Positions 18,441 through 27,870 of a stretch of DNA of 53,324 nucleotides are shown here, one piece after another. The DNA is taken from the NCBI GenBank assembly GCA_937916515.1, contig CALFSX010000337.1, positions 1-53,324 of the forward strand. Direction: 5' to 3'. The notes under the pieces are model-generated. The model did no database searches, was not told the DNA's origin, and was given only the letters and a program-made list of their open reading frames with translations. This DNA comes from an uncultured Planctomycetaceae bacterium (GTDB taxonomy: Bacteria; Planctomycetota; Planctomycetia; Planctomycetales; Planctomycetaceae). How positions within the stretch are numbered: the first letter of the stretch is position 1; every line of letters begins with the position of its first letter. Both the position numbers and the translations under genes were made by a program.

Positions 18441-18868
18441 GAAATGTCAGGGCACAGTAAAATCACTCGGGACGATCAGGCAACGGTAGGTGAGCATACA
18501 GGAATCGGCATACAAGAGCATGGTATTGGGGAAAATTCCGTCAGCAGGTTATATGAGTTACGGACTTGCTGGCGAAGAAAACGTCCATAATCGCAACCCG
18601 AACTGCGGTCGCGGGTAAGCCAGTGGTGGAACGAAGAACAGCTTGCCTGGGGGGGGCACCTGTAGGTACAGTGTTTTGGAAGTACCTACATGCTGATGGA
18701 AGCCACCGGTGGCGTGTTGCTACGGGACTTGGAAAATGGTCCTGATGCAGCGTTCGTCAGCATGCTGTTCACAAGTTGATCGTTTGTTTGTTGCTGCCAA
18801 ACGGCAGCGTGTTATCCGCGAAACGGCGTCGCGTCCGTTTATTACTTACCGTCGAATGTTCAGATCTT
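18441..18868. other. Divergent intergenic region between fbp and the giant surface gene
   Basis: 428 bases that must carry promoters for both genes. The notable elements are a run of eight G's near 18650 and a perfect 9-base inverted repeat immediately after it (listed separately). An in-frame ATG at 18776 exists for the surface gene but is not followed by a signal sequence. Confidence 0.55.
18661..18690. promoter_or_regulatory. Inverted repeat, candidate operator
   Basis: TGTAGGTAC (18661-18669) and GTACCTACA (18682-18690) are perfect reverse complements separated by 12 bases. Half-site centres are 21 bases apart, two helical turns, as for a dimeric regulator. It lies 179 bases before the chosen start of the surface protein and 221 bases before fbp on the other side. 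Confidence 0.4.
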
Positions 18869-21800
18869 ATGTCCAACAGTCTTCAGGAATTTGCCAGTCG
18901 TCTTCGGTCACTACTGTTGGGCAGATCATCACGTCGCCGTCGTGCAGCATCAGTGGCCAGAATGCAGCAGCTGGAATGTCGAGCACTGCTGGCGTCGGTG
19001 ATGGACAGCGGCACAACATTGCAGATTGAACTTCAACAGGGCGAACGTGTTGAAGTTGTTTCCAACGGGACCAACTATGAATTGACGTCCACAACTTCGA
19101 CGTTCTTAAACGCTGGCGTGACTGACGCCGCAGACTTCTCAGCATTTGGGGCGAGCACCCTGTCACTCAACGATCTGGGTCAATACACCGACATTCAGAT
19201 TGTCGATGCGGCGGCGGGAGCATCAGTGCGATTCCCTGATGCGGGCACGGGGCAGTTCAGCCACCATTTCGACATCATGCTGGACGATGCCGCTTCTCCT
19301 GTGTCGATTGTGTTTAACGGGGTGGCACATTTTGGAACTCACAATCTGACCGCTAACACCGATGGTTCCATTCTGTTCCTTAGCGGATCGGACCTGTCGT
19401 TTTCTGATGGCGATATCAGCCTGACTGCCGTGAACGCCACGGATGGTTTGGCGGCGAGAAAAGGAATCAGCATTGTTGAAGGAAAGATCACGACCACGGG
19501 TTCGGGGGATATTCTGCTGAATGGAACGGGATCGTCAGCTGTAGGTTTGAACGACATGGATGGGGTTTATCTGGACTTCAATGCGCAGATAGCCTCGACG
19601 TCGACTTCGGCAAATGCGGGCACCATTACACTGAACGGAACCAGTGGAGTTGGCAAGGACTTTGCTGCCGGACTTCAGATTAAGAATTCGACTATCACCA
19701 GCTCGATGGGCGCTATTCAGCTGACGGGTGTGGGCGGCGGCGGCAGCGGGCATTCGCATTACGGAATCAGCATTCACACATCTTTGGTTGAATCCACGGG
19801 GACGGGAATTGATGCGGCGACAATTGTGCTGGATGGAACCGGCGGCGTTGCGGAATCCTGGGGCGTGGGGCTGGGCATATTCAACGACACGATCGTGCGC
19901 AGTGTTGACGGCGATATTGCGTGGATCGGTCGGGGAGCGGCCGGAACATTTGGAAACAACGTCGGTATCAAAACGGGCGAGTTCACTCTGGAGTCAACCG
20001 GCGTGGGCGCGAACGCAGCAAAAATTTCGGTTCAGGGCATTGGCGGAAGTGGCACAAACAGCAACGCGGGTGCTTCGTTGGAGGGCGATAACTCCGTAAT
20101 TCGCAGTGTCGATGGAGCAATCTCATTGCTGGGCGATGTCGGGCTTGATTCCACTGAGCACGGAAATTCCGGCATTTGGGTTGGTGCGTCAGTAATTTCC
20201 ACGGGGACAGCGCCGATTGATATCACTGGGATTGGTGGCGTGGGCAGCCAGTTTAGTCGTGGTGTCGGTATCAGTGGCGCAAACACAGTTATTTCGTCTC
20301 AGTCGAGCTCGATCACGATTACTGGAACGGGGGGAAACACGACTCTTGGGTCTGGTCAGGGCGTTGAAGTGGTTAACTCTTCAACGATCGTGAGCAATAC
20401 CGGATCGATTACCATCACAGGCCGCGGCGGCAACGGAGGCTCGTTTAATTCCGGTGTTGAAATAAAATCGTCATCGTCGATTCGCTCGACTGGGGTTGGG
20501 GCCAATGCAGCCACAATTGTGATTGATGGACGAGGCGGAAGTGGAGAAAACAATAACGTTGGGCTGTTGCTATCAGCAGAGAGTTTGCTTAGCAGTATCG
20601 ACGGTGACATCACTTTGATTGGTACAGGTGGTGATGGATTCGGCTCCAGTAATCGTGGGGTTAATTTAGCTGGTTTTGATCGCATTGAATCAACTGGAAC
20701 CGGCCAGCATGCTGCCAATATTTCCATCATAGGCAGTGGAGGAAACGGAACCGCATTCAATCATGCCTTCTATTCTGTTGTTGGTGAAAACGCTCCCGCA
20801 TTGATCAGCAGTATTGATGGTGACATCCAGATCAACGCGACGAGCGGTCAGGTCTTAATGGAAGGTTCCAATTCTGCCATCACTGTAGAGGCACCGATCA
20901 GCGCCACGGGTGATGGAAACATTACTTTGAACGGCACCGCAACGCTCGGAACTGTCTGGAGCCGAGGTGTGGCGGTTGTGCGGACCGTCGTTTCCACGAA
21001 CAGCGGCGATCTGTCTGTAACGGGAGTCGGTGGGCGAGGATCGGGGAATCAAAATGAGGGTGTCGTTGTCAGCAACGAAGCAACGCTGACTACTAACACG
21101 GGATTGATTTCGCTGAACGGGACTTCCGGAACGAACAACAGTCACGGTGTCGAAATCTGGGGCAATGCTGGCGTCGGCGGGAAAGTTCTGTCGACGGGTT
21201 CAGGCAGCATCGAAATTGTTGCCGGTGGTGAAGGAACCGGTGTTAAAGATGACTTCCGAATCTACGCCGACGCAATCATTGGTGGCCCCAACGCAACCGG
21301 TGATATTTCGATCAAAGCCGACACGATGACGCTCAGCGATAACGCGTCTATTCAGTCGAGCGGCCATCTGACGATTGCTCCAATGACGGACGGCCTGGAA
21401 ACTCAGTCAATCAGTCTGGGCTTCGAATCGGCCGGCGGTCGCAGCGATTTGAATCTTACCGACAGCGAACTGGCCACAATTCAACCAGGTTTCGCGTCGA
21501 TTACTCTTGGCACTTCGGGGCTGGCTGACAATCGCAACCTGGTGACGGTGGAGTCTTTACACTTGCTGTCAGCGTCCACGATTATCGGCGGCACCATCAA
21601 CGATGCACTCGGCACAGACTTTGATGTTTCGTCCACCACATTGGCAGGCACCATTGATGCCAGCGTTCTGCGAGCTTCGGGTGACGTTGTGCTGGCTGCA
21701 AACAGCACCTTCTTGATTGATGTAGCGGGAATTCAGCCCGGCGAGGACGCTCGGCAGTATGATCAGTTGGTAGCGGCCGGGAAAGTTGACATTCAAGCCG

Positions 21801-24800
21801 GGGCTGAGTTGGATGTAAACCGGGTTATTTCCTGGCGACCTCAAGGTGGCGAACAAATCACCATTGTGCAACGTACGGGTGGCAGCGGTACGTTTGGCGG
21901 GTTGGCGGAAGGTGCGGTTTTGCCGAACTTCCTGAATGCCACGATCAGCTATGTGGGAGGCGACGGTGACGACATTGTGTTGACGTTGCCAACAACTCTG
22001 CCTGCATTTTCGACAAGCGTCAATCTTGGCGATCTGGGTTCAGCGGGCATCACGATTCATGGAGCCGACGCTGATGGGCAAGTTGGGCAGTCCGTGCAAA
22101 GCGCAGGCGATGTTAATGGCGACGGCATTGATGACTTTATCATTGGAGCAACCAAAGCCAATACAGCCGACAATGGACGGACCAATGCGGGCGAAGCGTA
22201 TTTGATTTATGGCAGCCGAAATCCGGCGGTCAGCATTGATGTTGCCAACCTCGGCAATCAGGGCGTGATTTTTCGAGGTGCTGGCAGTGACCAGAACACC
22301 GGACATTTCGTTGACGCGGCGGATATCAATAACGACGGCTATAGCGACGTGATCATCGGCGCGCATCTGCGTGCTGGTAACGGCGGCAGTGCTGCTGCGG
22401 GAGCCGTCTATGTGGTGTGGGGTGGCCCCACTTTGGCAAGCACGATAGATCTGGGCAACCTTGGTTCATCGGGAATTACGGTTCTTGGCGCTGATGCGAA
22501 TGACCTGACAGGGAATCCCGTGGCAGCGGTGGGAGACTTGAATAACGACGGATTTCAGGATTTCGGCCTGGGGGCTATCTGGGCCGATTCCGTGAACAAC
22601 ACTCGCGATCGAGCGGGTGAAGCCTATGTGATCTTCGGTGGCAATGCCCTGCAAGGCACAATCGATCTGGCTACAGCAAATACTGGAGTGTTGAGGATCT
22701 TTGGTGCTCAGGCTGCCGACGAAGCGGGAGTCTCGGTGGCTTCGTTGGGCGACGTGAACGGCGATGGCATCGACGACCTTGTTGTGGGGGCTCGCTTCGC
22801 TGACGGCGAGTCCGACCAGACCAGTCGAGCTGGTGAAAGTTATATCATCTATGGAAGTGCCGCCTTGCCCGCTGGTCTTGACCTGTCGTCGGATGCCGAC
22901 GTCACAATCTATGGCGTCGACGTTGATGATTTTAGCGGGTGGCCCGCACGCGGGCGAGGTGACGTGAACGGTGACGGCTTCAACGACATTGTAATTGGTG
23001 CTTCCGGTGCGGATTCTGTTGGCAATCAGAAAGCAAATGCAGGCGAGTCCTACGTTATCTGGGGCGGTTCTGCGTTGCCTGGCGAAATTCGGCTGAGCAA
23101 TCTGGGGGCTGCTGGGATTACGATTTCCGGTGCCGACAGTCAGGACGAAAGCGGACGTTCTGTGAGCATCGTTGGTGACCTGAATGCAGATGGTTTTGAT
23201 GACATCGCCATCGGCGCTTACCAGGCTGATGGGCAGAATAATTCAGCCAGCAATGCGGGCGAAGTCTACATCATTTTAGGTGGTCGCAGCCTTCCGCAAA
23301 CGATTGACCTGAACGACCCCGCAGCTGTGGACTTCGTTTTATATGGAAGTGAAACAGGCGACGAAGCGGGCATCATGGTTCGCGGTGCCGGTGATGTGAA
23401 CAACGACGGCGTGGACGACCTGATTGTGGGTGCTCGCTATGCCGATTCGGTTAACAGTAGTCGCAGCAACGCGGGCGAAGCGTACGTGGTTTTCGGTAAC
23501 AGTTTGTTTGTTCCAGCAATTCCTTTGGTGACCGGGCCAGTGGGTACTGTTGTAGAAAATCGCCCCACAATAACGTGGGATGAAGCGGCTGACGCCGTGA
23601 GTTACGAATTGTGGCTGGAACTGATCGGTGGCGACAGCAATCCGATTGTGAATGTAGCGGTGTCCACGACAGAGTTAACAGTCCCAACCAACCTTGGTAT
23701 CGGCAAGTACCGTTCGTGGGTTAGAGCTGTGCGAGGCGATGCAAGCAAAAGTGCCTGGTCGGCGGCAACGTTCAGCGTTGTGGCTCGTTTGGATATTCAC
23801 GAATTGCCGTTTCATGCGGAAGGCGATCTTCGTCCGACGATTTCGTGGGACGCTGTTGATGGAGCAGTCGGTTATCGAGTTTATGTCAGCAATTCAACGT
23901 TGCAAACGACAGTTGTGGATACCTTGGTGAGCGAGACTTCGTTCACGCCGACAACTGACTTTGATTTTGGTCGGCACCGCATCTGGGTCCAGCCGCTGGG
24001 AGTCGGCAGTTTTGCGAGCACCTGGTCAGCCGTTCGGGAATACTACGTTGGTCCGCAGTTGACGACTCCTGCGCATTCGACGTTGAATACCAAGCCGGTA
24101 TTCAGCTGGACTGATATGTCAAGCGTCGGTTCTGTGCAGATCTACATTCAAAAAGGCAGTACCGTCGTTGTTAACGAATCGGGCATCACAGGGAACACCT
24201 TCACACCGACGGAAGACCTGGCAGAAGGAAATTATCGCTGGTGGGTTCGTCCATCTGCAACCAATGGTCGAGCAGGTGCATGGAGTCTGGCGGAGACGTT
24301 TAACGTTGGCGGCAGCACACAGATTCTGGGGCCGGACGAAACCGTGACTTCCGGTTTGACAACGATTACCTGGGAAGCCGTTGATCAGGCGGCATGGTAC
24401 GAAGTTTATCTGCTGCATGACGGCACGGGAACTGTTCAACGACATTCCGGGCTTGGCGACGCCAGCTATCAAACGGCTCCTTTGGCGAAAGGCGATTATC
24501 GAGTCTGGGTGCGACCGTACACGGCTGCAGGTACGCCCGCCCGATGGAGTTCCGTGCATCAATTCACCGTGGCTTCTTCCGCAAGTAGCCTGACGGCTTC
24601 AATTGATGTTGCCACGCAATCAACATTCGATGTGACGCCTCAATTGACATGGTCGGCCAGCAGCGTTGCAACGACGTTTAACGTTTATTTGACTGACGGA
24701 GTGTCCGTGGTTCAGCAATCGGGCATCACGGACGTTCAGTGGACTCCATCGAGCGATTTGGCCGCTGGGGAATGGCGTTGGTGGGTGCAACCTGTGAATT

Positions 24801-25135
24801 CGTCTGGGATAACTGGTCCGTGGAGTTCTGCGGGGATTGTTGACACATCCGCACGAGCGGTTGTTACGGCCAACTGGCCAGCAAATTCCAGTAACGTCAC
24901 GATTAACTGGGCCAGTGTTGGTGAGGCTTCCAAATACGTACTTCAAATCAGTAATGCCGCCACAGAAGAATCACTGTTGCGAATCGAAGACCTAACAGAC
25001 ACGACCTACATCGCTGATTTGTCATCTGCCTCGCTCGCGTCCGGCAGCACGATCAGAATCTGGGTTCGAGCAATCAGTTCCTCAGGCGCGTTGGCACCGT
25101 GGAGCCTTGCTGCCAGCGTGACGTCAATTTCTTAG
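18869..25135 (+). CDS. Giant cell-surface protein: LEPR-XLL-like N-terminus, beta-helix, 7 FG-GAP, 6 Fn3-like repeats
   Basis: About 2,088 residues. The basic N-terminus carries LECRALL at 35-41, a match to the LEPR-XLL signature of planctomycete surface proteins. Residues 90-960 are Gly/Ser/Thr/Asn-rich imperfect repeats (phrases like ITLNGTSG, IVLDGTGG, GVGANAATI) of the type that folds as a right-handed beta-helix. Residues 1050-1550 are seven FG-GAP repeats, each with a D-x-N-x-D-G-x-x-D calcium loop such as DVNGDGIDD, predicting an integrin-alpha-like seven-bladed propeller. Residues 1550-2088 are six repeats of about 90 residues with PTISWDAV..Y and RxWVR motifs, Fn3-like. It probably mediates adhesion or surface-layer structure. 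The ATG at 18869 suits the motif spacing; an upstream in-frame ATG at 18776 is possible. It ends 4 bases before the convergent SDR stop. Confidence 0.9.
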   Translation: MSNSLQEFASRLRSLLLGRSSRRRRAASVARMQQLECRALLASVMDSGTTLQIELQQGERVEVVSNGTNYELTSTTSTFLNAGVTDAADFSAFGASTLSLNDLGQYTDIQIVDAAAGASVRFPDAGTGQFSHHFDIMLDDAASPVSIVFNGVAHFGTHNLTANTDGSILFLSGSDLSFSDGDISLTAVNATDGLAARKGISIVEGKITTTGSGDILLNGTGSSAVGLNDMDGVYLDFNAQIASTSTSANAGTITLNGTSGVGKDFAAGLQIKNSTITSSMGAIQLTGVGGGGSGHSHYGISIHTSLVESTGTGIDAATIVLDGTGGVAESWGVGLGIFNDTIVRSVDGDIAWIGRGAAGTFGNNVGIKTGEFTLESTGVGANAAKISVQGIGGSGTNSNAGASLEGDNSVIRSVDGAISLLGDVGLDSTEHGNSGIWVGASVISTGTAPIDITGIGGVGSQFSRGVGISGANTVISSQSSSITITGTGGNTTLGSGQGVEVVNSSTIVSNTGSITITGRGGNGGSFNSGVEIKSSSSIRSTGVGANAATIVIDGRGGSGENNNVGLLLSAESLLSSIDGDITLIGTGGDGFGSSNRGVNLAGFDRIESTGTGQHAANISIIGSGGNGTAFNHAFYSVVGENAPALISSIDGDIQINATSGQVLMEGSNSAITVEAPISATGDGNITLNGTATLGTVWSRGVAVVRTVVSTNSGDLSVTGVGGRGSGNQNEGVVVSNEATLTTNTGLISLNGTSGTNNSHGVEIWGNAGVGGKVLSTGSGSIEIVAGGEGTGVKDDFRIYADAIIGGPNATGDISIKADTMTLSDNASIQSSGHLTIAPMTDGLETQSISLGFESAGGRSDLNLTDSELATIQPGFASITLGTSGLADNRNLVTVESLHLLSASTIIGGTINDALGTDFDVSSTTLAGTIDASVLRASGDVVLAANSTFLIDVAGIQPGEDARQYDQLVAAGKVDIQAGAELDVNRVISWRPQGGEQITIVQRTGGSGTFGGLAEGAVLPNFLNATISYVGGDGDDIVLTLPTTLPAFSTSVNLGDLGSAGITIHGADADGQVGQSVQSAGDVNGDGIDDFIIGATKANTADNGRTNAGEAYLIYGSRNPAVSIDVANLGNQGVIFRGAGSDQNTGHFVDAADINNDGYSDVIIGAHLRAGNGGSAAAGAVYVVWGGPTLASTIDLGNLGSSGITVLGADANDLTGNPVAAVGDLNNDGFQDFGLGAIWADSVNNTRDRAGEAYVIFGGNALQGTIDLATANTGVLRIFGAQAADEAGVSVASLGDVNGDGIDDLVVGARFADGESDQTSRAGESYIIYGSAALPAGLDLSSDADVTIYGVDVDDFSGWPARGRGDVNGDGFNDIVIGASGADSVGNQKANAGESYVIWGGSALPGEIRLSNLGAAGITISGADSQDESGRSVSIVGDLNADGFDDIAIGAYQADGQNNSASNAGEVYIILGGRSLPQTIDLNDPAAVDFVLYGSETGDEAGIMVRGAGDVNNDGVDDLIVGARYADSVNSSRSNAGEAYVVFGNSLFVPAIPLVTGPVGTVVENRPTITWDEAADAVSYELWLELIGGDSNPIVNVAVSTTELTVPTNLGIGKYRSWVRAVRGDASKSAWSAATFSVVARLDIHELPFHAEGDLRPTISWDAVDGAVGYRVYVSNSTLQTTVVDTLVSETSFTPTTDFDFGRHRIWVQPLGVGSFASTWSAVREYYVGPQLTTPAHSTLNTKPVFSWTDMSSVGSVQIYIQKGSTVVVNESGITGNTFTPTEDLAEGNYRWWVRPSATNGRAGAWSLAETFNVGGSTQILGPDETVTSGLTTITWEAVDQAAWYEVYLLHDGTGTVQRHSGLGDASYQTAPLAKGDYRVWVRPYTAAGTPARWSSVHQFTVASSASSLTASIDVATQSTFDVTPQLTWSASSVATTFNVYLTDGVSVVQQSGITDVQWTPSSDLAAGEWRWWVQPVNSSGITGPWSSAGIVDTSARAVVTANWPANSSNVTINWASVGEASKYVLQISNAATEESLLRIEDLTDTTYIADLSSASLASGSTIRIWVRAISSSGALAPWSLAASVTSIS

Positions 25136-25139
25136 CAGG

Positions 25140-25976
25140 TTACTTAGTTCCGGTTTTGCACTCCGCCGCTGCACCAAATTTGGTGACGTTGCTGAGAGCC
25201 GTACATTTGCGGTCAAGATGTGTGTAGCCGCCATCGACGAACATGATCTGGCCGGTGGTGTGGCTGGAACGAGGCGACGCCAGAAACACGACCATGTCAG
25301 CCATTTCTTCAATCGTTGTGAACCGTTGGCCCAGCGGTATCAGCTGTTCGATTTCATGACGAGCTGCTTCCGGATCCGGCATCGCAGCCAGACATTTTTC
25401 ATACAATGGAGTCCACGTTTCGGCCGGAAGCACGGCGTTAACTCGAACACCATCGCCTGCCAGTTCGACCGCCCATTCGCGAGTCAGCCCGTTGATTCCA
25501 CCTTTGGATGCTGCATAGCCGGAAGTGCCTCCCTGGCCGGTTTCGCACACTTTCGACCCGATATTAATGATGCATCCCTGAGAAGACTTCAACGCGTCCA
25601 ACGCGTAGTGAGCCATCGCGTAATAATGAATCAGGTTGCGTTTCAATGATTCCACAAAAGCAGCCGGGCCTGCGTTCAGTCCGGCTCCGTCGTTGACACC
25701 GGCATTGTTGACCAGAATGTCGATCCGGCCAAAGCGTGCCAGGGTCTTCTCCACCGCGATGCGGCATGCTTCTGTGTCTGTGAGGTCTCCCTGAATGAAC
25801 AGGCATTCGCAGCCTTCTTTTGCATATTCCGCTTCCAGTGCCTTGCCTTCTGCTTCGCTGCGATTCACGTTGGCGACTTTAACGCCTTCGGCAATCAGCG
25901 ATTGGACAATTCCCAGCCCGATGCCCTTTGATCCGCCGGTAACGATTGCGACTTTATTTTGTAGCTGAAGGTCCAT
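25140..25976 (-). CDS. SDR-family NAD(P)-dependent oxidoreductase
   Basis: 278 residues, a classical short-chain dehydrogenase. The Rossmann motif TGGSKGIG is at 13-20 and NNAG at 90-93. The catalytic set is S141, Y154 and K158 (YAASK), with VNAVLPAETWTP after it and FLASPRSSHTTGQIMFVDGG near the end. D/N at the end of beta-2 (NVNRS, residues 37-40) leaves NAD versus NADP preference open. Members reduce or oxidise sugars, polyols or acyl chains; the substrate cannot be read from sequence. A C-terminal tail of about 25 residues with three Cys/Lys-rich clusters is unusual. The ATG at 25976 places the Rossmann motif at the usual distance; a longer in-frame start adds an unrelated leader. Confidence 0.92.
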   Translation of the reverse strand: MDLQLQNKVAIVTGGSKGIGLGIVQSLIAEGVKVANVNRSEAEGKALEAEYAKEGCECLFIQGDLTDTEACRIAVEKTLARFGRIDILVNNAGVNDGAGLNAGPAAFVESLKRNLIHYYAMAHYALDALKSSQGCIINIGSKVCETGQGGTSGYAASKGGINGLTREWAVELAGDGVRVNAVLPAETWTPLYEKCLAAMPDPEAARHEIEQLIPLGQRFTTIEEMADMVVFLASPRSSHTTGQIMFVDGGYTHLDRKCTALSNVTKFGAAAECKTGTK

Positions 25977-26329
25977 AGTGCGGGAGCCAATAAACGAGGG
26001 CTGGCAGTATTGAACTGCGGGAAAGAACTGCTGATAAACGGCCAAGATAGCGTCTTCAACCACGGTGAACAGTGTTTTGCCAAAGTCCGCACCGATTGCC
26101 GCGAAACATTTTTTGGAAGTCAAACATGTAACGGAAACCTGCTATCATGGCATCATACAGCGGGATTTTCCTGTTTAGCAGGTTGGCAACCATCTGCCTG
26201 TACGTTGGTTCCGCAATTGTTGTTGAAATTTCAGTTGTGTTGCAAAGCAGTGTGAAATTTCCACAAACACTATTTCCTCGTTGTTCAGGCTTTTAGCTTC
26301 ATGAAAAGTGCATTCAGGATTCGGCGGAT
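25977..26329. other. Divergent intergenic region
   Basis: 353 bases between the SDR gene and the exchanger gene. A pair of GAAATTTC octamers lies about 70 and 100 bases before the exchanger start. No other clear element was seen. Confidence 0.5.
26225..26261. promoter_or_regulatory. Paired GAAATTTC palindromic octamers
   Basis: GAAATTTC occurs at 26225-26232 and again at 26254-26261, 29 bases centre to centre, just upstream of the cation exchanger gene. Short self-complementary sites in phase are a possible regulator-binding pair, but eight-base motifs also arise by chance. Confidence 0.25.
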
Positions 26330-27730
26330 ATGACGGACGAGTCTGTTTCCAGCGAAGACGGCGGCAGTCGCTTTAGTCTGATTGTGTCGTTGCTGATTGT
26401 CGCCGTGTTTGCGTTGATGTGGTGGCTGAATCGCTCAAGCCCCGATGGCGCCTGGGCGTTGGCCTATACCATTGCCGAGGTGACTTTGGTGTCCGTCGTT
26501 ATCTGGCAGGTCTGCGACCCGTTTGCCGATGCGGCTCAGTGGGTCGGCCAAAAGTTTCGGTTGCCGGGGTCGGTTCGCGGAGCAACTCTGGACGCAATTG
26601 CCAGTTCGATGCCGGAACTGTTCAGTGGTATTTTCTTCGTCGTTATCGCCATTTCAGCGGCAAAAGATCTCAACCCCGGCGATACGGCAGCCGCAGGTGA
26701 AGCGATTCTTAAGGCAGGCGCAGAAGGATTTGGATCAACGATCGCGACGTGTGCGGGCAGCGCCGTTTATAACATGATTTTGATTCCCGCGTTTTGTGCG
26801 ATGGTGATTTCGTTTGTTCGACCTGAACGCCCGACTATCGATGTTGACGACGAAGTGATTTCGCGAGACGGAATCTGGTTTTTGTGTTGCGAAATTCTGC
26901 TGATCATGTTTCTGTTTCAGAACCAGATGATGTGGTGGATGGGCATTGTTCTGCTGATTGTGTACGGCGTGTACATCGCTCAGCTGTACTTCGACGCGAT
27001 GCAGTATCGAGTTAAAATGGACGCGATCAATGCGTATCTGAGTCAAAATGGCGCCGATGGCAACGTGCGAGACATTGTGGCGGCAGTTCGTGAACAGGGC
27101 GTTCGCGTGACGGCAAATTTTGCGATGAAGGCTCAGGATGAATTCCGAGATCCCAACAGGACAGGTGACGACGAAGAAGAGCGAACGGATTCTGCAGGAG
27201 TTTTCTTCGGCTACTTCCACATACCACTGAACGGGCTCACGACGTGTCTTGTTCTGTTGGGGGCCACCCTGTTGGCGGCGTCGGCGTGCTATTTTCTTGT
27301 GGAGGCGACAATTCGAACGGCTGAAATTCTGAAGGTGCCCGCGTTCTTTGTGGCCGTGATTCTGGCGGCTGCGGCTTCGTCTGTACCCGATACGTTTTTG
27401 GCAATTGCGGCTGCTCGCCGAGGCGACGATTCTGGTGCCGTTTCAAACGCCTTTGGATCTAATATTTTTGATATCTGCATCTGTCTGGCGATACCTTTGC
27501 TGGTGAATTCGTGGCTGACAGGTTGGGAGCCCGTGAGTCTATTGCAGGATGGAAAGCCAATTGCAGGCCTTGTGGGATTGCGAATTTTGCTTGTCGTGTT
27601 GACAGTTGTGAACCTTGGAATTATGTGGCACAATCGCCAGATTACTCGGAAAAAAGCATTCATAATGTGTGGCCTGTACGCCGTGTTTGTTGCCTACGCC
27701 GTATTAGGCTCCTTGGGAATCCTGTTCTGA
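26330..27730 (+). CDS. Sodium/calcium exchanger family membrane protein
   Basis: 466 residues and about 10-11 hydrophobic segments in two halves. The duplicated alpha repeats that form the ion path are visible: alpha-1 at about 84-100 (GATLDAIASSMPELFSG) and alpha-2 at about 346-383 (AAASSVPDTFLAIAAARRGDDSGAVSNAFGSNIFDI). The central cytoplasmic loop (about 215-300) is acidic at its end (DDEEERTD) and could bind cations. Members exchange Na+ or H+ for Ca2+ or K+ across the inner membrane. The gene starts 354 bases from the divergent SDR gene and is followed by the DUF3500-like gene after 140 bases. Confidence 0.92.
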   Translation: MTDESVSSEDGGSRFSLIVSLLIVAVFALMWWLNRSSPDGAWALAYTIAEVTLVSVVIWQVCDPFADAAQWVGQKFRLPGSVRGATLDAIASSMPELFSGIFFVVIAISAAKDLNPGDTAAAGEAILKAGAEGFGSTIATCAGSAVYNMILIPAFCAMVISFVRPERPTIDVDDEVISRDGIWFLCCEILLIMFLFQNQMMWWMGIVLLIVYGVYIAQLYFDAMQYRVKMDAINAYLSQNGADGNVRDIVAAVREQGVRVTANFAMKAQDEFRDPNRTGDDEEERTDSAGVFFGYFHIPLNGLTTCLVLLGATLLAASACYFLVEATIRTAEILKVPAFFVAVILAAAASSVPDTFLAIAAARRGDDSGAVSNAFGSNIFDICICLAIPLLVNSWLTGWEPVSLLQDGKPIAGLVGLRILLVVLTVVNLGIMWHNRQITRKKAFIMCGLYAVFVAYAVLGSLGILF

Positions 27731-27870
27731 TTCCAGCTGGCAGTTTTCTGAAACGTCGTGCATTTTTGAAGTTAGCTCGATACGATTTAGTGTCCTCAGT
27801 GTTTCCACAACAGGTGGCCTTTGTGGCTGCTTGAATATCCTGCCTCATCATTTCTGAAAGGTGCCACCAC

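Noticed and set aside
18441-18868. Riboswitch upstream of the giant surface gene
   Set aside because: Apart from a G-run and one 9-base inverted repeat no riboswitch consensus could be recognised.
22020-23515. DNA tandem repeat or minisatellite
   Set aside because: The periodicity is at protein level (seven FG-GAP repeats with diverged codons), not a recent DNA duplication.
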